From: Pseudomonas viridiflava
Lineage (GTDB): Bacteria; Pseudomonadota; Gammaproteobacteria; Pseudomonadales; Pseudomonadaceae
Direction of reading: 5' to 3'
Length of the DNA stretch: 64,000 bases
Assembly (NCBI GenBank): GCA_900596015.1
Contig: UVIF01000001.1
Location: forward strand, 142,513 to 206,512
Shown: in pieces, positions 9,601-19,571 of the stretch
Numbering within the stretch: position 1 is the stretch's first letter
How the letters are laid out: every line of letters begins with the position of its first letter
Notes under the pieces: model-generated
What the model saw: the letters and a program-made list of their open reading frames with translations, nothing else
The model's database searches: none
What the model was told of the DNA's origin: nothing
Translations under genes and position numbers: made by a program

Positions 9601-10104
9601 CGCGCGGTGAAGTCGATCCGCAAGGGCGAGCAGCCCAACCTCGACCAGCCGCTGGGTGGCGGCCCGGAAATCAACCTGCGTCTGCCGGCACTGATTCCCG
9701 CGGACTACCTGCCCGACGTGCACGCCCGCCTGATTCTCTACAAGCGCATCGCCTCGGCGGTGGACGAGGACGGTCTCAAGGACCTGCAGGTGGAGATGAT
9801 CGACCGCTTCGGCCTGCTGCCAGAGCCGACCAAGAACCTGGTGCGCCTGACCCTGCTCAAGCTGCAGGCCGAGCAACTGGGCATCACCAAGGTCGATGGC
9901 GGCCCGCAGGGTGGACGCATCGAGTTCGGCGCCAGCACGCCGGTCGATCCGCTGACCCTGATCAAGCTGATCCAGAGCCAGCCCAAGCGCTACAAGTTCG
10001 AAGGCGCCACGCTGTTCAAGTTCATGGTGCCGATGGAGCGCGCCGAGGAGCGTTTCAACGTCATCGAGGCGCTGTTCGAACGCCTTGCGCCGAAAGCCGG
10101 TTGA
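6655..10104 (+). CDS. mfd: Transcription-repair coupling factor Mfd
   Basis: ATP-dependent translocase that displaces RNA polymerase stalled at DNA lesions and recruits UvrA for transcription-coupled repair. The 1149 residues match the family length. The N-terminal third is UvrB-like (FFAPQLPVLHFPDWETLPYD). The RNA-polymerase-interacting region (GAPVVHIDHGVGRYLGL) follows, then the RecG-like motor with Walker A GDVGFGKTEVA (about 627-637), the DEEH box IIDEEHRFGV (about 728-737), TATPIPRTLN and the helicase motif HQLRGRVGRSHHQAYAYLL. The TRG motif and UvrA-binding domain complete the C-terminus. The start is GTG with TTGGAGC upstream. gap diverges from it, as in other pseudomonads. Confidence 0.98.
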   Translation: MPVLRLPQLPASAGKHAWGNLPGAALSLAIAEAANAAKRFTLLLTADSQSADRLEQELRFFAPQLPVLHFPDWETLPYDLFSPHQDIISQRIAALYRLPELAHGVLVVPITTALHRLAPTQFLLGSSLVLDVGQRLDVEQMRTRLEASGYRYVDTVYEHGEFAVRGALIDLFPMGSKLPYRIDLFDDEIETLRTFDPETQRSIDKVESIRLLPAREFPLQKEAVTRFKARFRERFDVDFRRCPIFQDLSSGITPAGIEYYLPLFFEETSTLFDYLPQDTQVFSLPGIEQAAEHFWSDVRNRYEERRVDPARPLLPPAELFMPVEDCFAQLKTWPRVIVSQDDLEPGAGRERFAAAQLPDLAIEAKASQPLAALAGFLDQFPGRVLFTAESAGRREVLLELLERLKVRPRTVDGWEEFAQGKERLAITIAPLDEGLQILDPALALIAESPLFGQRVMQRRRRDKRADAANDNVIKNLTELREGAPVVHIDHGVGRYLGLATLEIDNQVAEFLTLAYAENAKLYVPVANLHLIARYTGSDDALAPLHRLGSETWQKAKRKAAEQVRDVAAELLDIYARRAARKGYAFADPALDYATFSAGFAFEETPDQQSAIDAVRHDMLAPKPMDRLVCGDVGFGKTEVAMRAAFIAVHGGRQVAILVPTTLLAQQHYNSFRDRFADWPVSVEVMSRFKSAKEVGAAVEQLAEGKIDIVIGTHKLLQDDVKIKNLGLVIIDEEHRFGVRQKEALKALRSEVDILTLTATPIPRTLNMAVAGMRDLSIIATPPARRLSVRTFVMEQNKSTVKEALLRELLRGGQVYYLHNDVKTIEKCAADLAELVPEARIGIGHGQMRERELEQVMSDFYHKRFNVLIASTIIETGIDVPSANTIIIERADKFGLAQLHQLRGRVGRSHHQAYAYLLTPPRQQITPDAEKRLEAIANTQDLGAGFVLATNDLEIRGAGELLGEGQSGQIQAVGFTLYMEMLERAVKSIRKGEQPNLDQPLGGGPEINLRLPALIPADYLPDVHARLILYKRIASAVDEDGLKDLQVEMIDRFGLLPEPTKNLVRLTLLKLQAEQLGITKVDGGPQGGRIEFGASTPVDPLTLIKLIQSQPKRYKFEGATLFKFMVPMERAEERFNVIEALFERLAPKAG

Positions 10105-10105
10105 T

Positions 10106-12430
<2,325 letters not shown>

Positions 12431-12438
12431 ACGCGGAT

Positions 12439-13365
12439 TCAGTCGACGAAGTCGGCGACCGTTTCGCGCTCTCCCAGCAGGAACGCATCGGCCACCAGAC
12501 GCAGGGGCTGCAGGTCGGTATCGCTTCGACCGGCCTCGATCAGCTGCGCGAAGTGCCGGTAGAGCAATGGGTATTCGCCTGTCGTTGCGAGCGTCTGCGG
12601 TACGTCGTCGATCAGCAGGTGTGCACCGCCATGGGTCAGGCGCAGGCAGCCTTCGGCGCAGCGCACCTCGATCTGCCACAGTTCGTCGTGGCCATGGTCC
12701 CAATCGAACGCGGCGCTGACCGCCAGGCTAGTGGCGTCACTGATGGTCAGGTCGGCGGCAATCGGCGCCTGCCGGTTGCCGGGAAAGCGCAGGCTGGCGT
12801 GGGTGACGAACAGCGGTTCGGGCAAGACGTGGCTGATGATCGACAGGGCGTTGATACCTGGATCGAACACACCCAGCCCCCCGGCCTGCCAGATCCACTG
12901 CTGGCCCGGGTGCCACTTGCGCACGTCTTCCTTCCACTGGACCGCGACCGCCTGCAGCTGCTTGCCCACCAGCCAGCCCCGCGCGGCCTCGACGCCTGCG
13001 GCGAAGCGTGAGTGCCAGGCGAACAGGCACGTCACGCGCTTCTCGGCGGCCAGTTCGACCAATGCCATGGCCTCACCGAGGCTTGCGCAGGGTGGTTTTT
13101 CCACCAGCACATGCTTGCCGGCCTGCAGGGCTTCACGCACGTGTGCATAACGGCCCTGGGGCGGCGTGCAGAAGGCCAGCGCCTGGATATCCGGACGTTG
13201 GTCGAGCAGCTCGCGCAGGCTGCCGAAATGCGCCACACCAGGGCAAGGTGGGCCCAGCGTGGCCACTGCAGCCAGTTCGAAGGCGGGGTTGTCGCGCAGG
13301 GCGGGCACATGCTGATCCTGGGCGATCTTGCCGTAGCCGACCACGCCGAGACGAATGGGGGACAT
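12439..13365 (-). CDS. gal: D-galactose 1-dehydrogenase (Gfo/Idh/MocA family)
   Basis: NAD(P)-dependent oxidation of D-galactose to galactonolactone, the first step of the De Ley-Doudoroff pathway. The 308 residues closely resemble the P. fluorescens Gal enzyme I remember (about 304 residues): N-terminal IRLGVVGYGKIAQDQHVPAL (Rossmann loop at 8-14), the EKPPCASLG active-site motif near 90, WKEDVRKWHPGQQWIWQ and GGLGVFDPGINALSI. A strong GGAGTGAACG binding site precedes the ATG at 13365. It stands alone here: no galactonate dehydratase, aldolase or transporter gene is adjacent. It converges on the SNF2 helicase gene with only eight bases between. Confidence 0.88.
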   Translation of the reverse strand: MSPIRLGVVGYGKIAQDQHVPALRDNPAFELAAVATLGPPCPGVAHFGSLRELLDQRPDIQALAFCTPPQGRYAHVREALQAGKHVLVEKPPCASLGEAMALVELAAEKRVTCLFAWHSRFAAGVEAARGWLVGKQLQAVAVQWKEDVRKWHPGQQWIWQAGGLGVFDPGINALSIISHVLPEPLFVTHASLRFPGNRQAPIAADLTISDATSLAVSAAFDWDHGHDELWQIEVRCAEGCLRLTHGGAHLLIDDVPQTLATTGEYPLLYRHFAQLIEAGRSDTDLQPLRLVADAFLLGERETVADFVD

Positions 13366-13511
13366 CGTTCACTCCTTTTTTATTGTTTGGCTGGGGCGTT
13401 ATAGCAGTTACGCGGCTGCCGGCATACGCAGTGGCGTACAAGCGGCCAACGGGGATCGGACCGGGACTTGCATGCAGTCGGGCTGTCCATCACCGAAGTT
13501 GCGAGCCCGCC

Positions 13512-14798
13512 ATGCCCGATCGCGCCCTGCCTGAACGCCCCATGCCCCCTGCCCTGCGCTTCATGCTGGCCGCCCGCCGCAGCGAGCTGGAAGGTCTGCG
13601 CGGACTTGCCGACACCTGCGAGCTGGTGACGTTGATCAGCCGTCTGGTGCATGCGTTGCAGCGCGAGCGGGGCTACACCAATCTCTACCTGGGCAGCCAG
13701 GTCGAAACCTACCGCAGCCAACTGGACGTGCACACCGAACAGGCACGGGCACTGGAACAGGATGTGCTGCAGCGGTTGCAGGCCATGGATCTGAACGCGG
13801 CCAGCGCTGCCGACCGTGCCCGCTTGTTCAACCGTGTGGCCTACGTTCTGCACGGCTTCGACGAACTGCCCGGGCTGCGTCGGCGCATCCGCGAACGCCT
13901 GCTGGGCCCCGGCGTCGCCACGGCGGCCCTGACCCGCCTGGTGGGTGGGCTCATGGCGGTGGTGTTCGAAGCGGCCGACACCGCCATCGATCCCAGTATC
14001 ACCCGAGTGCTGGTGGCGCTGTTCAACTTCATGCAGGGCAAGGAGCTGGCCGGCCAGGAACGCGCCACCGGCGTGGCAGGCTTCTCGGCAGGCTTCTTCG
14101 ATGCCGGTGTGCAGGAGCGCATCCTGCATCTGACGCAAAGCCAGCAGCGCTGCTTCCAGACCTTCGACGAGTTCGCCGACCCTGTAGCCGGGCAGCGCTG
14201 GGCCGACCTGCAGCGCAGCGAGATCACCGCACAGTTGGAACGCCTGCGCGAGGTGGGTATGCGCACCTCGGCGCAATACCCCGTCGACCCGGGCCTGTCG
14301 CAGCTGTGGTTCGAACTGCACAGCCAGCGCATCGACCAGATGCACGAAGTAGAGAAACACCTGGCCGAACAACTGCTCGCCAGCTGCCAGAGCAGCATCA
14401 AGCTGGCCCACGCCGACCTGGACAACCACCGCGTGCTGCTGCAGCGCCTGGCCAGCCTGGAAACCATGGGCTGCGGCGATGCCCGCCTGTTCAGCGTGCA
14501 TGCCAGCGATCTCGACAGCCCGGCGCCCGACGGCCACGGCCCACAGATGGGCCGCTCGTTGCTGGACCTGCTGCAGGCCCAGACCCATCGCCTGCAGGAC
14601 GCCAACCTGCAACTGGACGAGGCGCGCCAGGCGCTCAACGAACGCAAGCTGGTAGAACGGGCCAAGCAGCTGCTGATGAATGAATACGCTTTGAGCGAAA
14701 GCGAAGCCTACACCCGACTGCGGCAATCGGCGATGTCGCGCGGGCTGCGCATGGTCGACATGGCGCAGAACGTACTGGCCGTGGCCGGCAAAGGTTGA
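13512..14798 (+). CDS. nasR: Nitrate-responsive antitermination regulator (NIT + ANTAR), NasR-like
   Basis: Predicted nitrate/nitrite-sensing RNA-binding regulator of 428 residues. The large N-terminal part (about 30-310) is a helical NIT sensor domain; LVHALQRERGYTNLYLGS is the characteristic nitrate-binding start, and the repeated QRxRG-type helices follow. The last 60 residues (ERAKQLLMNEYALSESEAYTRLRQSAM) are an ANTAR domain, which binds paired RNA hairpins and blocks terminators. The architecture equals Klebsiella NasR. It lies 275 bases upstream of a nitrate ABC transporter on the same strand, and that gap holds a sigma-54 promoter and a hairpin leader. The ATG at 13512 follows a region without homology. 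Confidence 0.88.
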   Translation: MPDRALPERPMPPALRFMLAARRSELEGLRGLADTCELVTLISRLVHALQRERGYTNLYLGSQVETYRSQLDVHTEQARALEQDVLQRLQAMDLNAASAADRARLFNRVAYVLHGFDELPGLRRRIRERLLGPGVATAALTRLVGGLMAVVFEAADTAIDPSITRVLVALFNFMQGKELAGQERATGVAGFSAGFFDAGVQERILHLTQSQQRCFQTFDEFADPVAGQRWADLQRSEITAQLERLREVGMRTSAQYPVDPGLSQLWFELHSQRIDQMHEVEKHLAEQLLASCQSSIKLAHADLDNHRVLLQRLASLETMGCGDARLFSVHASDLDSPAPDGHGPQMGRSLLDLLQAQTHRLQDANLQLDEARQALNERKLVERAKQLLMNEYALSESEAYTRLRQSAMSRGLRMVDMAQNVLAVAGKG

Positions 14799-14807
14799 TG
14801 CCGACAT

Positions 14808-14824
14808 TGCGCCCTATTTGCGCA
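14808..14824. promoter_or_regulatory. Candidate NtrC-type palindrome
   Basis: TGCGC (14808-14812), seven bases, GCGCA (14820-14824). The 17-bp size and ends resemble the NtrC site (TGCAC-N7-GTGCA) with one mismatch per half. It lies about 100 bp upstream of the sigma-54 promoter, a normal enhancer distance. Confidence 0.35.
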
Positions 14825-14909
14825 CCCGGCACGCGGCATGCTCCGCATCCGTGCACGGCGGCGCGACCGGGCGCTGACAAACAGCCACGGGGCGTGGCTG
14901 CCGCCGCCT

Positions 14910-14925
14910 TGGCACGCAATCTGCT
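14910..14925 (+). promoter_or_regulatory. Sigma-54 promoter of the nitrate transporter operon
   Basis: TTGGCACGCAATCTGCTT contains GG (14911-14912), exactly ten bases, then GC (14923-14924). It matches TGGCACG-N4-TTGCW except for one base in the -12 element. Transcription should start near 14936, which places the whole hairpin leader in the RNA. This fits nitrogen-limitation control by NtrC. Confidence 0.8.
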
Positions 14926-14938
14926 TTGAGACCTGCAG

Positions 14939-15036
14939 GACCGCAGCCACCTGCGGTCGACATTTCGAATCCTGGACAACGGTGTCCACGCGTTCCCGGC
15001 AGCACTGCCGGGAGTGCGTGAACATCGTTTTTTTTT
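14939..15036 (+). promoter_or_regulatory. Predicted ANTAR-controlled antitermination leader
   Basis: Hairpin 1: GACCGCAG (14939-14946) with CTGCGGTC (14951-14958). Hairpin 2: TGGAC (14973-14977), hexaloop AACGGT (14978-14983), GTCCA (14984-14988); the loop has A at position 1 and G at position 4, the ANTAR signature. The terminator stem pairs CACGC (14987-14991) with GCGTG (15016-15020) and TCCCGGCA (14994-15001) with TGCCGGGA (15006-15013), followed by nine T at 15028-15036. Bases 14987-14988 belong to both hairpin 2 and the terminator, so the two compete. The loop of hairpin 1 does not fit the A1/G4 rule, and the T-run begins seven bases after the stem. Confidence 0.7.
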
Positions 15037-15073
15037 GCATTTTTTTTGGCCGCCACCAGCAGGGGAATCAGCG

Positions 15074-16408
15074 ATGGATGACAAGCCTTTCAAAGGACAC
15101 CCGGAAAGCGCACACGACGCCAAGCGTCGGCACTTTCTCAAGCAGTCGTTGACCGTCGCCGGTGCCGGCGCCGCCCTCGGCCTGCTGCCACCGGGACTGT
15201 CTTCGGCGGTGTGGGCGGCGGGGAGCGACGGCCTGGAAACCACCACGGCCAAGCTGGGCTTCATCGCCCTCACCGATGCCGCGCCGCTGTTCGTCGCCGA
15301 CGAGAAAGGCTTTTTCGCCAAGCATGGCATGACCGGAGTGGAAGTGCTCAAGCAGTCGTCCTGGGGTACCACACGGGACAACCTGGTGCTGGGCGCGGCC
15401 GCCAATGGCATCGACGGCGCACACATTCTCACCCCAATGCCCTACCTGATCGCGGCCGGCAAGGTCACTCCCAACAACCAGCCGGTGCCCATGTACATCG
15501 TGGCGCGCCTGAACCTGGCCGGCCAGTGCATCTCGGTGGGCAACGAACACGCCGACCTCAAGCTGGGCCTGGATTCCGCACCGTTCAAAGCGGCGCTGGC
15601 CAGCAAGCGTGCCAGCGGCAAGACCGTCAACGCGGCGATGACCTTCCCCGGCGGCACCCACGACCTGTGGTTGCGCTACTGGCTGGCCGCAGGCGGCATC
15701 GACCCGAACAAGGACCTGTCGACCATCGTCGTACCGCCGCCGCAGATGGTTGCCAACATGAAGGTCGGCAGCATGGACAGCTTCTGCGTCTGCGAGCCGT
15801 GGAACGCCCAGCTCATCAACCAGAAGATCGGCTACACCGCCAACACCACCGGCGAGATCTGGAACAAGCACCCCGAGAAAGCCCTGGCCCTGCGCGCCGA
15901 CTACGTCGACAAGAACCCCAACGCGACCAAGGCGCTGCTCAAGGCAGTGATGGAAGCGCAGATGTTCTGCGAGCAGCCGCAGAACAAGGAAGAAGTCGCG
16001 CAGATCTGCGCCAAGCGGCGCTGGATCAACGCGCCTGTCGCCGACATCACCGAGCGCATGAAAGGCAACTTCGATTACGGCAACGGCAAGGTGGTCAACG
16101 ACAGTCCGCACATCATGCGCTACTGGGACGACTTCGCCTCCTACCCGTTCAAGAGCCACGACCTGTGGTTCCTCACCGAGAACAAGCGCTGGGGCTACCT
16201 GCCCAAGGACTTCGACAGCCAGGCGCTGATTGCCAAGGTCAATCGCTCCGACTTGTGGCGCCTGGCCGCTGCGGAACTGAACGTGCCAGCGGCGCAGATT
16301 CCCGATTCCGACTCGCGCGGCATCGAAACCTTCTTCGACGGCAAGACCTTCGATCCACAGAACCCTCAGGCCTATCTCGACAGCCTGTCCATCAAGGCCC
16401 TGGCCTGA
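15074..16408 (+). CDS. nrtA: Nitrate ABC transporter, substrate-binding protein
   Basis: Periplasmic nitrate/nitrite-binding protein of the NrtA/CmpA/NasF family, 444 residues. The N-terminus has a twin-arginine signal (KRRHFLKQ, residues 17-24) followed by the hydrophobic TVAGAGAALGLLPPGL, so export by Tat is likely. Family segments are KLGFIALTDAAPLFVADEKGFF, MTFPGGTHDLWLRYWLAAGGIDP and the CVCEPWNAQ motif of the ligand site. The ATG at 15074 follows AGGGGA (15061-15066) by seven bases; an upstream in-frame start at 15014 lies inside the terminator and is rejected. First gene of an nrtA-nrtB-nrtD operon under the upstream sigma-54/ANTAR leader. Confidence 0.92.
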   Translation: MDDKPFKGHPESAHDAKRRHFLKQSLTVAGAGAALGLLPPGLSSAVWAAGSDGLETTTAKLGFIALTDAAPLFVADEKGFFAKHGMTGVEVLKQSSWGTTRDNLVLGAAANGIDGAHILTPMPYLIAAGKVTPNNQPVPMYIVARLNLAGQCISVGNEHADLKLGLDSAPFKAALASKRASGKTVNAAMTFPGGTHDLWLRYWLAAGGIDPNKDLSTIVVPPPQMVANMKVGSMDSFCVCEPWNAQLINQKIGYTANTTGEIWNKHPEKALALRADYVDKNPNATKALLKAVMEAQMFCEQPQNKEEVAQICAKRRWINAPVADITERMKGNFDYGNGKVVNDSPHIMRYWDDFASYPFKSHDLWFLTENKRWGYLPKDFDSQALIAKVNRSDLWRLAAAELNVPAAQIPDSDSRGIETFFDGKTFDPQNPQAYLDSLSIKALA

Positions 16409-16435
16409 TGTTTCCCGCACGCACCGGAGGTCATC

Positions 16436-17311
16436 ATGAATGCTGAAGTGAAGAAGCTGCACAGCGCCGCGCAAGCGGTCGCCAAGGCTCAGGTCAAGCC
16501 GCCGGTACTGGCGGGCTTGCTGAAGAACACCCGGCGCTTCGTGCTTCAGCAGTGTCTGCCGCCGGTGGTGATCGGCGCCCTGCTGTTGCTGGTCTGGCAG
16601 TTGGTCTGCAGTGGCAAGGGCGCTGCGCTGCCGCCGCCTACCCAGGTGATCACCGACACCTGGGAACTGATCGTCGATCCGTTCTACGACAACGGCGGCA
16701 ATGACAAGGGCATGGCCTGGCAGTTGCTGGCAAGTCTGTCGCGGGTCGCCTATGGCTACGCCCTGGCCGTGGTGGTGGGGATCAGCCTGGGCGTGCTGGT
16801 GGGGCAGTCGACCTGGGCGATGCGCGGGCTCGATCCACTGTTCCAGATCCTGCGCACCGTGCCACCCCTGGCCTGGCTGCCGCTGTCGCTGGCCGGTTTC
16901 AAGGACAGCTATCCTTCGGCGATCTTCGTGATCTTCATCACCGCCATCTGGCCGATCATCATCAACACCTCGGTCGGCGTGCGCAACATCCCCGAGGACT
17001 ACCGCAACGTGGCCAAGGTGCTACGCCTCAATGGCGCGGAATACTTCAGCAAGATCATGCTGCCGGCTGCCGCGCCCTACATCTTTTCCGGCCTGCGCAT
17101 CGGCGTCGGCCTGTCGTGGCTGGCGATCATCGCCGCCGAGATGCTGATCGGCGGCGTCGGGATCGGCTTCTTCATCTGGGACGCCTGGAACGCTTCGCGC
17201 ATCAGCGACATCATCCTCGCCCTGGCCTACGTGGGGGTGGTCGGCTTCTGCCTCGACCGCCTGGTGGCGATGGTCGGACGCCTGGTCACCCGCGGCACTT
17301 CGCAAAGCTGA
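16436..17311 (+). CDS. nrtB: Nitrate ABC transporter, permease
   Basis: Inner-membrane permease of 291 residues of the NrtB/SsuC/TauC type. Hydrophobic segments include VVIGALLLLVWQLVC (about 40-54) and several between 95 and 280. The cytoplasmic EAA-type loop YRNVAKVLRLNGAEYFSKIMLPAAAP contacts the ATPase. GGAGG lies five bases before the ATG. It is 27 bases after nrtA and nine before nrtD, so the three are co-transcribed. It passes nitrate delivered by NrtA across the membrane. Confidence 0.93.
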   Translation: MNAEVKKLHSAAQAVAKAQVKPPVLAGLLKNTRRFVLQQCLPPVVIGALLLLVWQLVCSGKGAALPPPTQVITDTWELIVDPFYDNGGNDKGMAWQLLASLSRVAYGYALAVVVGISLGVLVGQSTWAMRGLDPLFQILRTVPPLAWLPLSLAGFKDSYPSAIFVIFITAIWPIIINTSVGVRNIPEDYRNVAKVLRLNGAEYFSKIMLPAAAPYIFSGLRIGVGLSWLAIIAAEMLIGGVGIGFFIWDAWNASRISDIILALAYVGVVGFCLDRLVAMVGRLVTRGTSQS

Positions 17312-17320
17312 GGAGGCAAC

Positions 17321-18121
17321 ATGAGCCATTACTTGAGTATCGAAAACGTCGACAAGCACTTCGAGCGCGATGGTGTCACCAGCCAGGTGCTGCGCGGCAT
17401 CAACCTCAATGTCGCGCGTGGCGAGTACATTTCCATCATCGGCCATTCGGGATGCGGCAAGTCGACGGTGCTGAACATCGTCGCAGGGCTCATCGAGTCG
17501 AGCAACGGCGCGGTGATCCTCGACGGCAAGGAAGTGCGCCAGCCAGGGCCCGACCGCAGCCTGGTGTTCCAGAACCATTCGCTGCTGCCTTGGCTGACCG
17601 TCTATGAAAACGTCGCGCTGGGGGTGGACAAGGTCTTCAAGCGCAGCAAGAGTAAAAGCGAACGCCACGCCTGGACCTTGCACAACCTGGAAATGGTCAA
17701 CATGACCCACGCCCTGCACAAGCGTCCGAGCGAGATATCCGGCGGCATGAAGCAGCGCGTCGGCATCGCTCGGGCGCTGGCGATGCAGCCCAAGGTGCTG
17801 TTGCTCGACGAGCCGTTCGGCGCCCTTGATGCTCTGACTCGGGCGCACCTTCAGGATGAGGTGATGCGCATCCAGAGCGAGCTGCACAACACGGTGATGA
17901 TGATTACCCACGATGTCGACGAGGCGGTGCTGCTGTCAGATCGCATTGTGATGATGACCAACGGTCCGGCCGCGACCATCGGCGAAATCCTCACCATCGA
18001 CCTGCCGCGTCCGCGCAGCCGACTGGCCCTGGCCGACGACCCGCGCTACAACCAGTACCGCCTGGCGGTGTTGAGTTTCCTCTACGAGAAGCAGGGCAAA
18101 GTCATCGAAGCGGTTGCCTGA
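17321..18121 (+). CDS. nrtD: Nitrate ABC transporter, ATP-binding protein
   Basis: ABC ATPase of 266 residues powering the NrtAB importer. Walker A is GHSGCGKST (about 43-51), the Q-loop lies in VFQNHSLLPWLTV, the signature is ISGGMKQRVGIARAL and Walker B is VLLLDEPFGALD, with the switch His in MMITHDVDEAV. It lacks the C-terminal NrtA-like fusion of cyanobacterial NrtC, so it is NrtD-like. AGGAGG overlaps the nrtB stop and lies four bases before the ATG, which suggests coupled translation. No nitrate or nitrite reductase gene follows; assimilation enzymes must be elsewhere. Confidence 0.92.
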   Translation: MSHYLSIENVDKHFERDGVTSQVLRGINLNVARGEYISIIGHSGCGKSTVLNIVAGLIESSNGAVILDGKEVRQPGPDRSLVFQNHSLLPWLTVYENVALGVDKVFKRSKSKSERHAWTLHNLEMVNMTHALHKRPSEISGGMKQRVGIARALAMQPKVLLLDEPFGALDALTRAHLQDEVMRIQSELHNTVMMITHDVDEAVLLSDRIVMMTNGPAATIGEILTIDLPRPRSRLALADDPRYNQYRLAVLSFLYEKQGKVIEAVA

Positions 18122-18152
18122 TTCACCGCAGTGATCACCGACGCGGCTCGCG

Positions 18153-18191
18153 CCGCTGCTACAGGGGAATGCAACCCCCCTGTAGCAGCGG
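18153..18191. repeat. Perfect 15-bp inverted repeat (REP pair)
   Basis: CCGCTGCTACAGGGG (18153-18167) and CCCCTGTAGCAGCGG (18177-18191) are exact reverse complements around nine bases. The TGTAGCAGCGG core is the start of the REP arm at 18181. Confidence 0.75.
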
Positions 18192-18270
18192 TCCGTGGCC
18201 GCGAAACGGGCGCTGCGGTGCATCTGTCAATCCGCGGTGCCCCTTTCGCGGCCACGGACCGCTCCTACGG
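18181..18270. repeat. Facing REP elements (REPIN-like)
   Basis: Two related arms in opposite orientation. The left arm (18181-18218) contains GCGGTCCGTGGCCGCGAAAC. The right arm (18232-18270), read on the minus strand, contains GCGGTCCGTGGCCGCGAAAG after GTAGGA. Such pairs are typical of REPIN/BIME elements in pseudomonads and can form a long hairpin after nrtD, perhaps protecting its mRNA. Confidence 0.75.
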
Positions 18271-18465
18271 GTTGGCTGCCACGAGGCGCGGGCGAACGAA
18301 CGCCGATTGGGGTCGGTCTACTGAATGCCGACCAGCGCGTGCAACCCGTGCAAATTTGCAGGCAACACCTGCATTAATCTGCATTGAAAGCTGCAAACTT
18401 GCCTGTCACGATCGCCTGGTCCGCTTATTTATCTCAGGAAATCAATAACAAGCAGGGATTCAGCG

Positions 18466-19557
18466 ATGACAGCTCAGGTATTCCCCCCGCTCCAGCGGTC
18501 CCCGCTGGGCCTCGACACTCAAGTGCTCGGCGAGGTTCGCAACCACATCGGTCACGTGACCCTCAACCGCCCCGCCGGTCTGAATGCGCTCACGCTGGAC
18601 ATGATCCGAGCCCTGCGCGGCTACCTGGATGCCTGGGCCCTGGACCCGCACATCCATGCAGTCGTCCTGCGCGGCGCCGGCGAGCGTGGCTTCTGCGCCG
18701 GTGGCGACATCCGCAGCCTCTACCACAGCCATCTCAACCAGGACGCCCTGCGCGAAGTGTTCTTCAACGAAGAATATGCACTGGACCAATGCCTGCATCA
18801 GTACCGCAAGCCAGTCATGGCGCTGCTCGACGGCTATACCCTGGGCGGCGGCATGGGTCTGGCACAGGCAGCCGAACTGCGCGTGGTCACCGAGCGCAGC
18901 AAGCTGGGCATGCCCGAAGTGGCCATCGGGTATTTTCCCGATGTCGGCGCGAGCTATTTCCTGAGCCGCATCCCCGGCGAAATCGGCACCTACCTGGGCG
19001 TCACCGGCGTCCAGATCGAGGCAGCCGATGCGCTCTACTGCGGCTTGGCTGACTGGTACGTGGAAAGCGACCGCCTGGGCCTGCTGGATGAGCGCCTGGA
19101 CAAACTGCAATGGAGCGACAATGCCCTCAAGGACCTGCAGGGTGTGCTTGCCCGCCTCGGTGTGCAGACGCTTGCCGACGCCCCGCTGCACCGCTTGCGG
19201 CCGGCCATCGACCACTTTTTCGGCCAGGACGACCTGACCAGCCTGGTCGAGCAGCTGGAGCACGTGAACGTCGCCGACAGCCAGGCGTGGGCACAGAATA
19301 CCGCGCGGCTGATGCGCACCCGCTCACCGCTGGCCATGGCAGTGACCCTGGAGCTGCTGCGCCGCGGTCGCCACTGCAGCCTGGAAGCCTGCTTCGCCCT
19401 GGAGCTGCATCTCAACCGCCAGTGGTTCGAACAGGGTGACCTGATCGAGGGCGTGCGTGCTTTACTGATCGACAAAGACAAGAACCCGCGTTGGAACCCA
19501 CCGACGCTAGACCGGCTCACACGCGCACGCGTCGAGCCATTCTTCCAAGGCCTCTGA
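18466..19557 (+). CDS. 3-hydroxyisobutyryl-CoA hydrolase-like (crotonase family)
   Basis: Crotonase-fold protein of 363 residues, the length of 3-hydroxyisobutyryl-CoA hydrolase (HIBCH) rather than of an ordinary enoyl-CoA hydratase (about 260). Family segments are [30 protein letters not shown] (oxyanion-hole strand), [48 protein letters not shown] and the C-terminal [21 protein letters not shown] frees 3-hydroxyisobutyrate from its CoA ester in valine breakdown. An acyl-CoA dehydrogenase gene follows after 14 bases and an enoyl-CoA hydratase gene faces it, giving a valine/short-chain acyl-CoA cluster. mmsA/mmsB are not present here. Confidence 0.85.
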   Translation: MTAQVFPPLQRSPLGLDTQVLGEVRNHIGHVTLNRPAGLNALTLDMIRALRGYLDAWALDPHIHAVVLRGAGERGFCAGGDIRSLYHSHLNQDALREVFFNEEYALDQCLHQYRKPVMALLDGYTLGGGMGLAQAAELRVVTERSKLGMPEVAIGYFPDVGASYFLSRIPGEIGTYLGVTGVQIEAADALYCGLADWYVESDRLGLLDERLDKLQWSDNALKDLQGVLARLGVQTLADAPLHRLRPAIDHFFGQDDLTSLVEQLEHVNVADSQAWAQNTARLMRTRSPLAMAVTLELLRRGRHCSLEACFALELHLNRQWFEQGDLIEGVRALLIDKDKNPRWNPPTLDRLTRARVEPFFQGL

Positions 19558-19571
19558 GGCCGGAGTCTGCC

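Larger units (their letters stand above)
18122..18465. other. Intergenic region with REP cluster
   Basis: A 344-base gap between nrtD and the next operon. Its first half is filled by three REP-type arms (listed separately). The second half, from about 18290, has no convincing gene; it contains the leader of the following acyl-CoA gene, whose AGGGA binding site is at 18454-18458. I see no clear promoter. Confidence 0.6.

Noticed and set aside
14883..14901. CAGCCAC...GTGGCTG hairpin as part of the ANTAR leader
   Set aside because: It lies upstream of the sigma-54 promoter, so it would not be in the transcript.
15014..15073. Upstream in-frame start for nrtA
   Set aside because: It lies inside the terminator stem and T-runs and would remove the Tat signal from the N-terminus; AGGGGA before 15074 is better.
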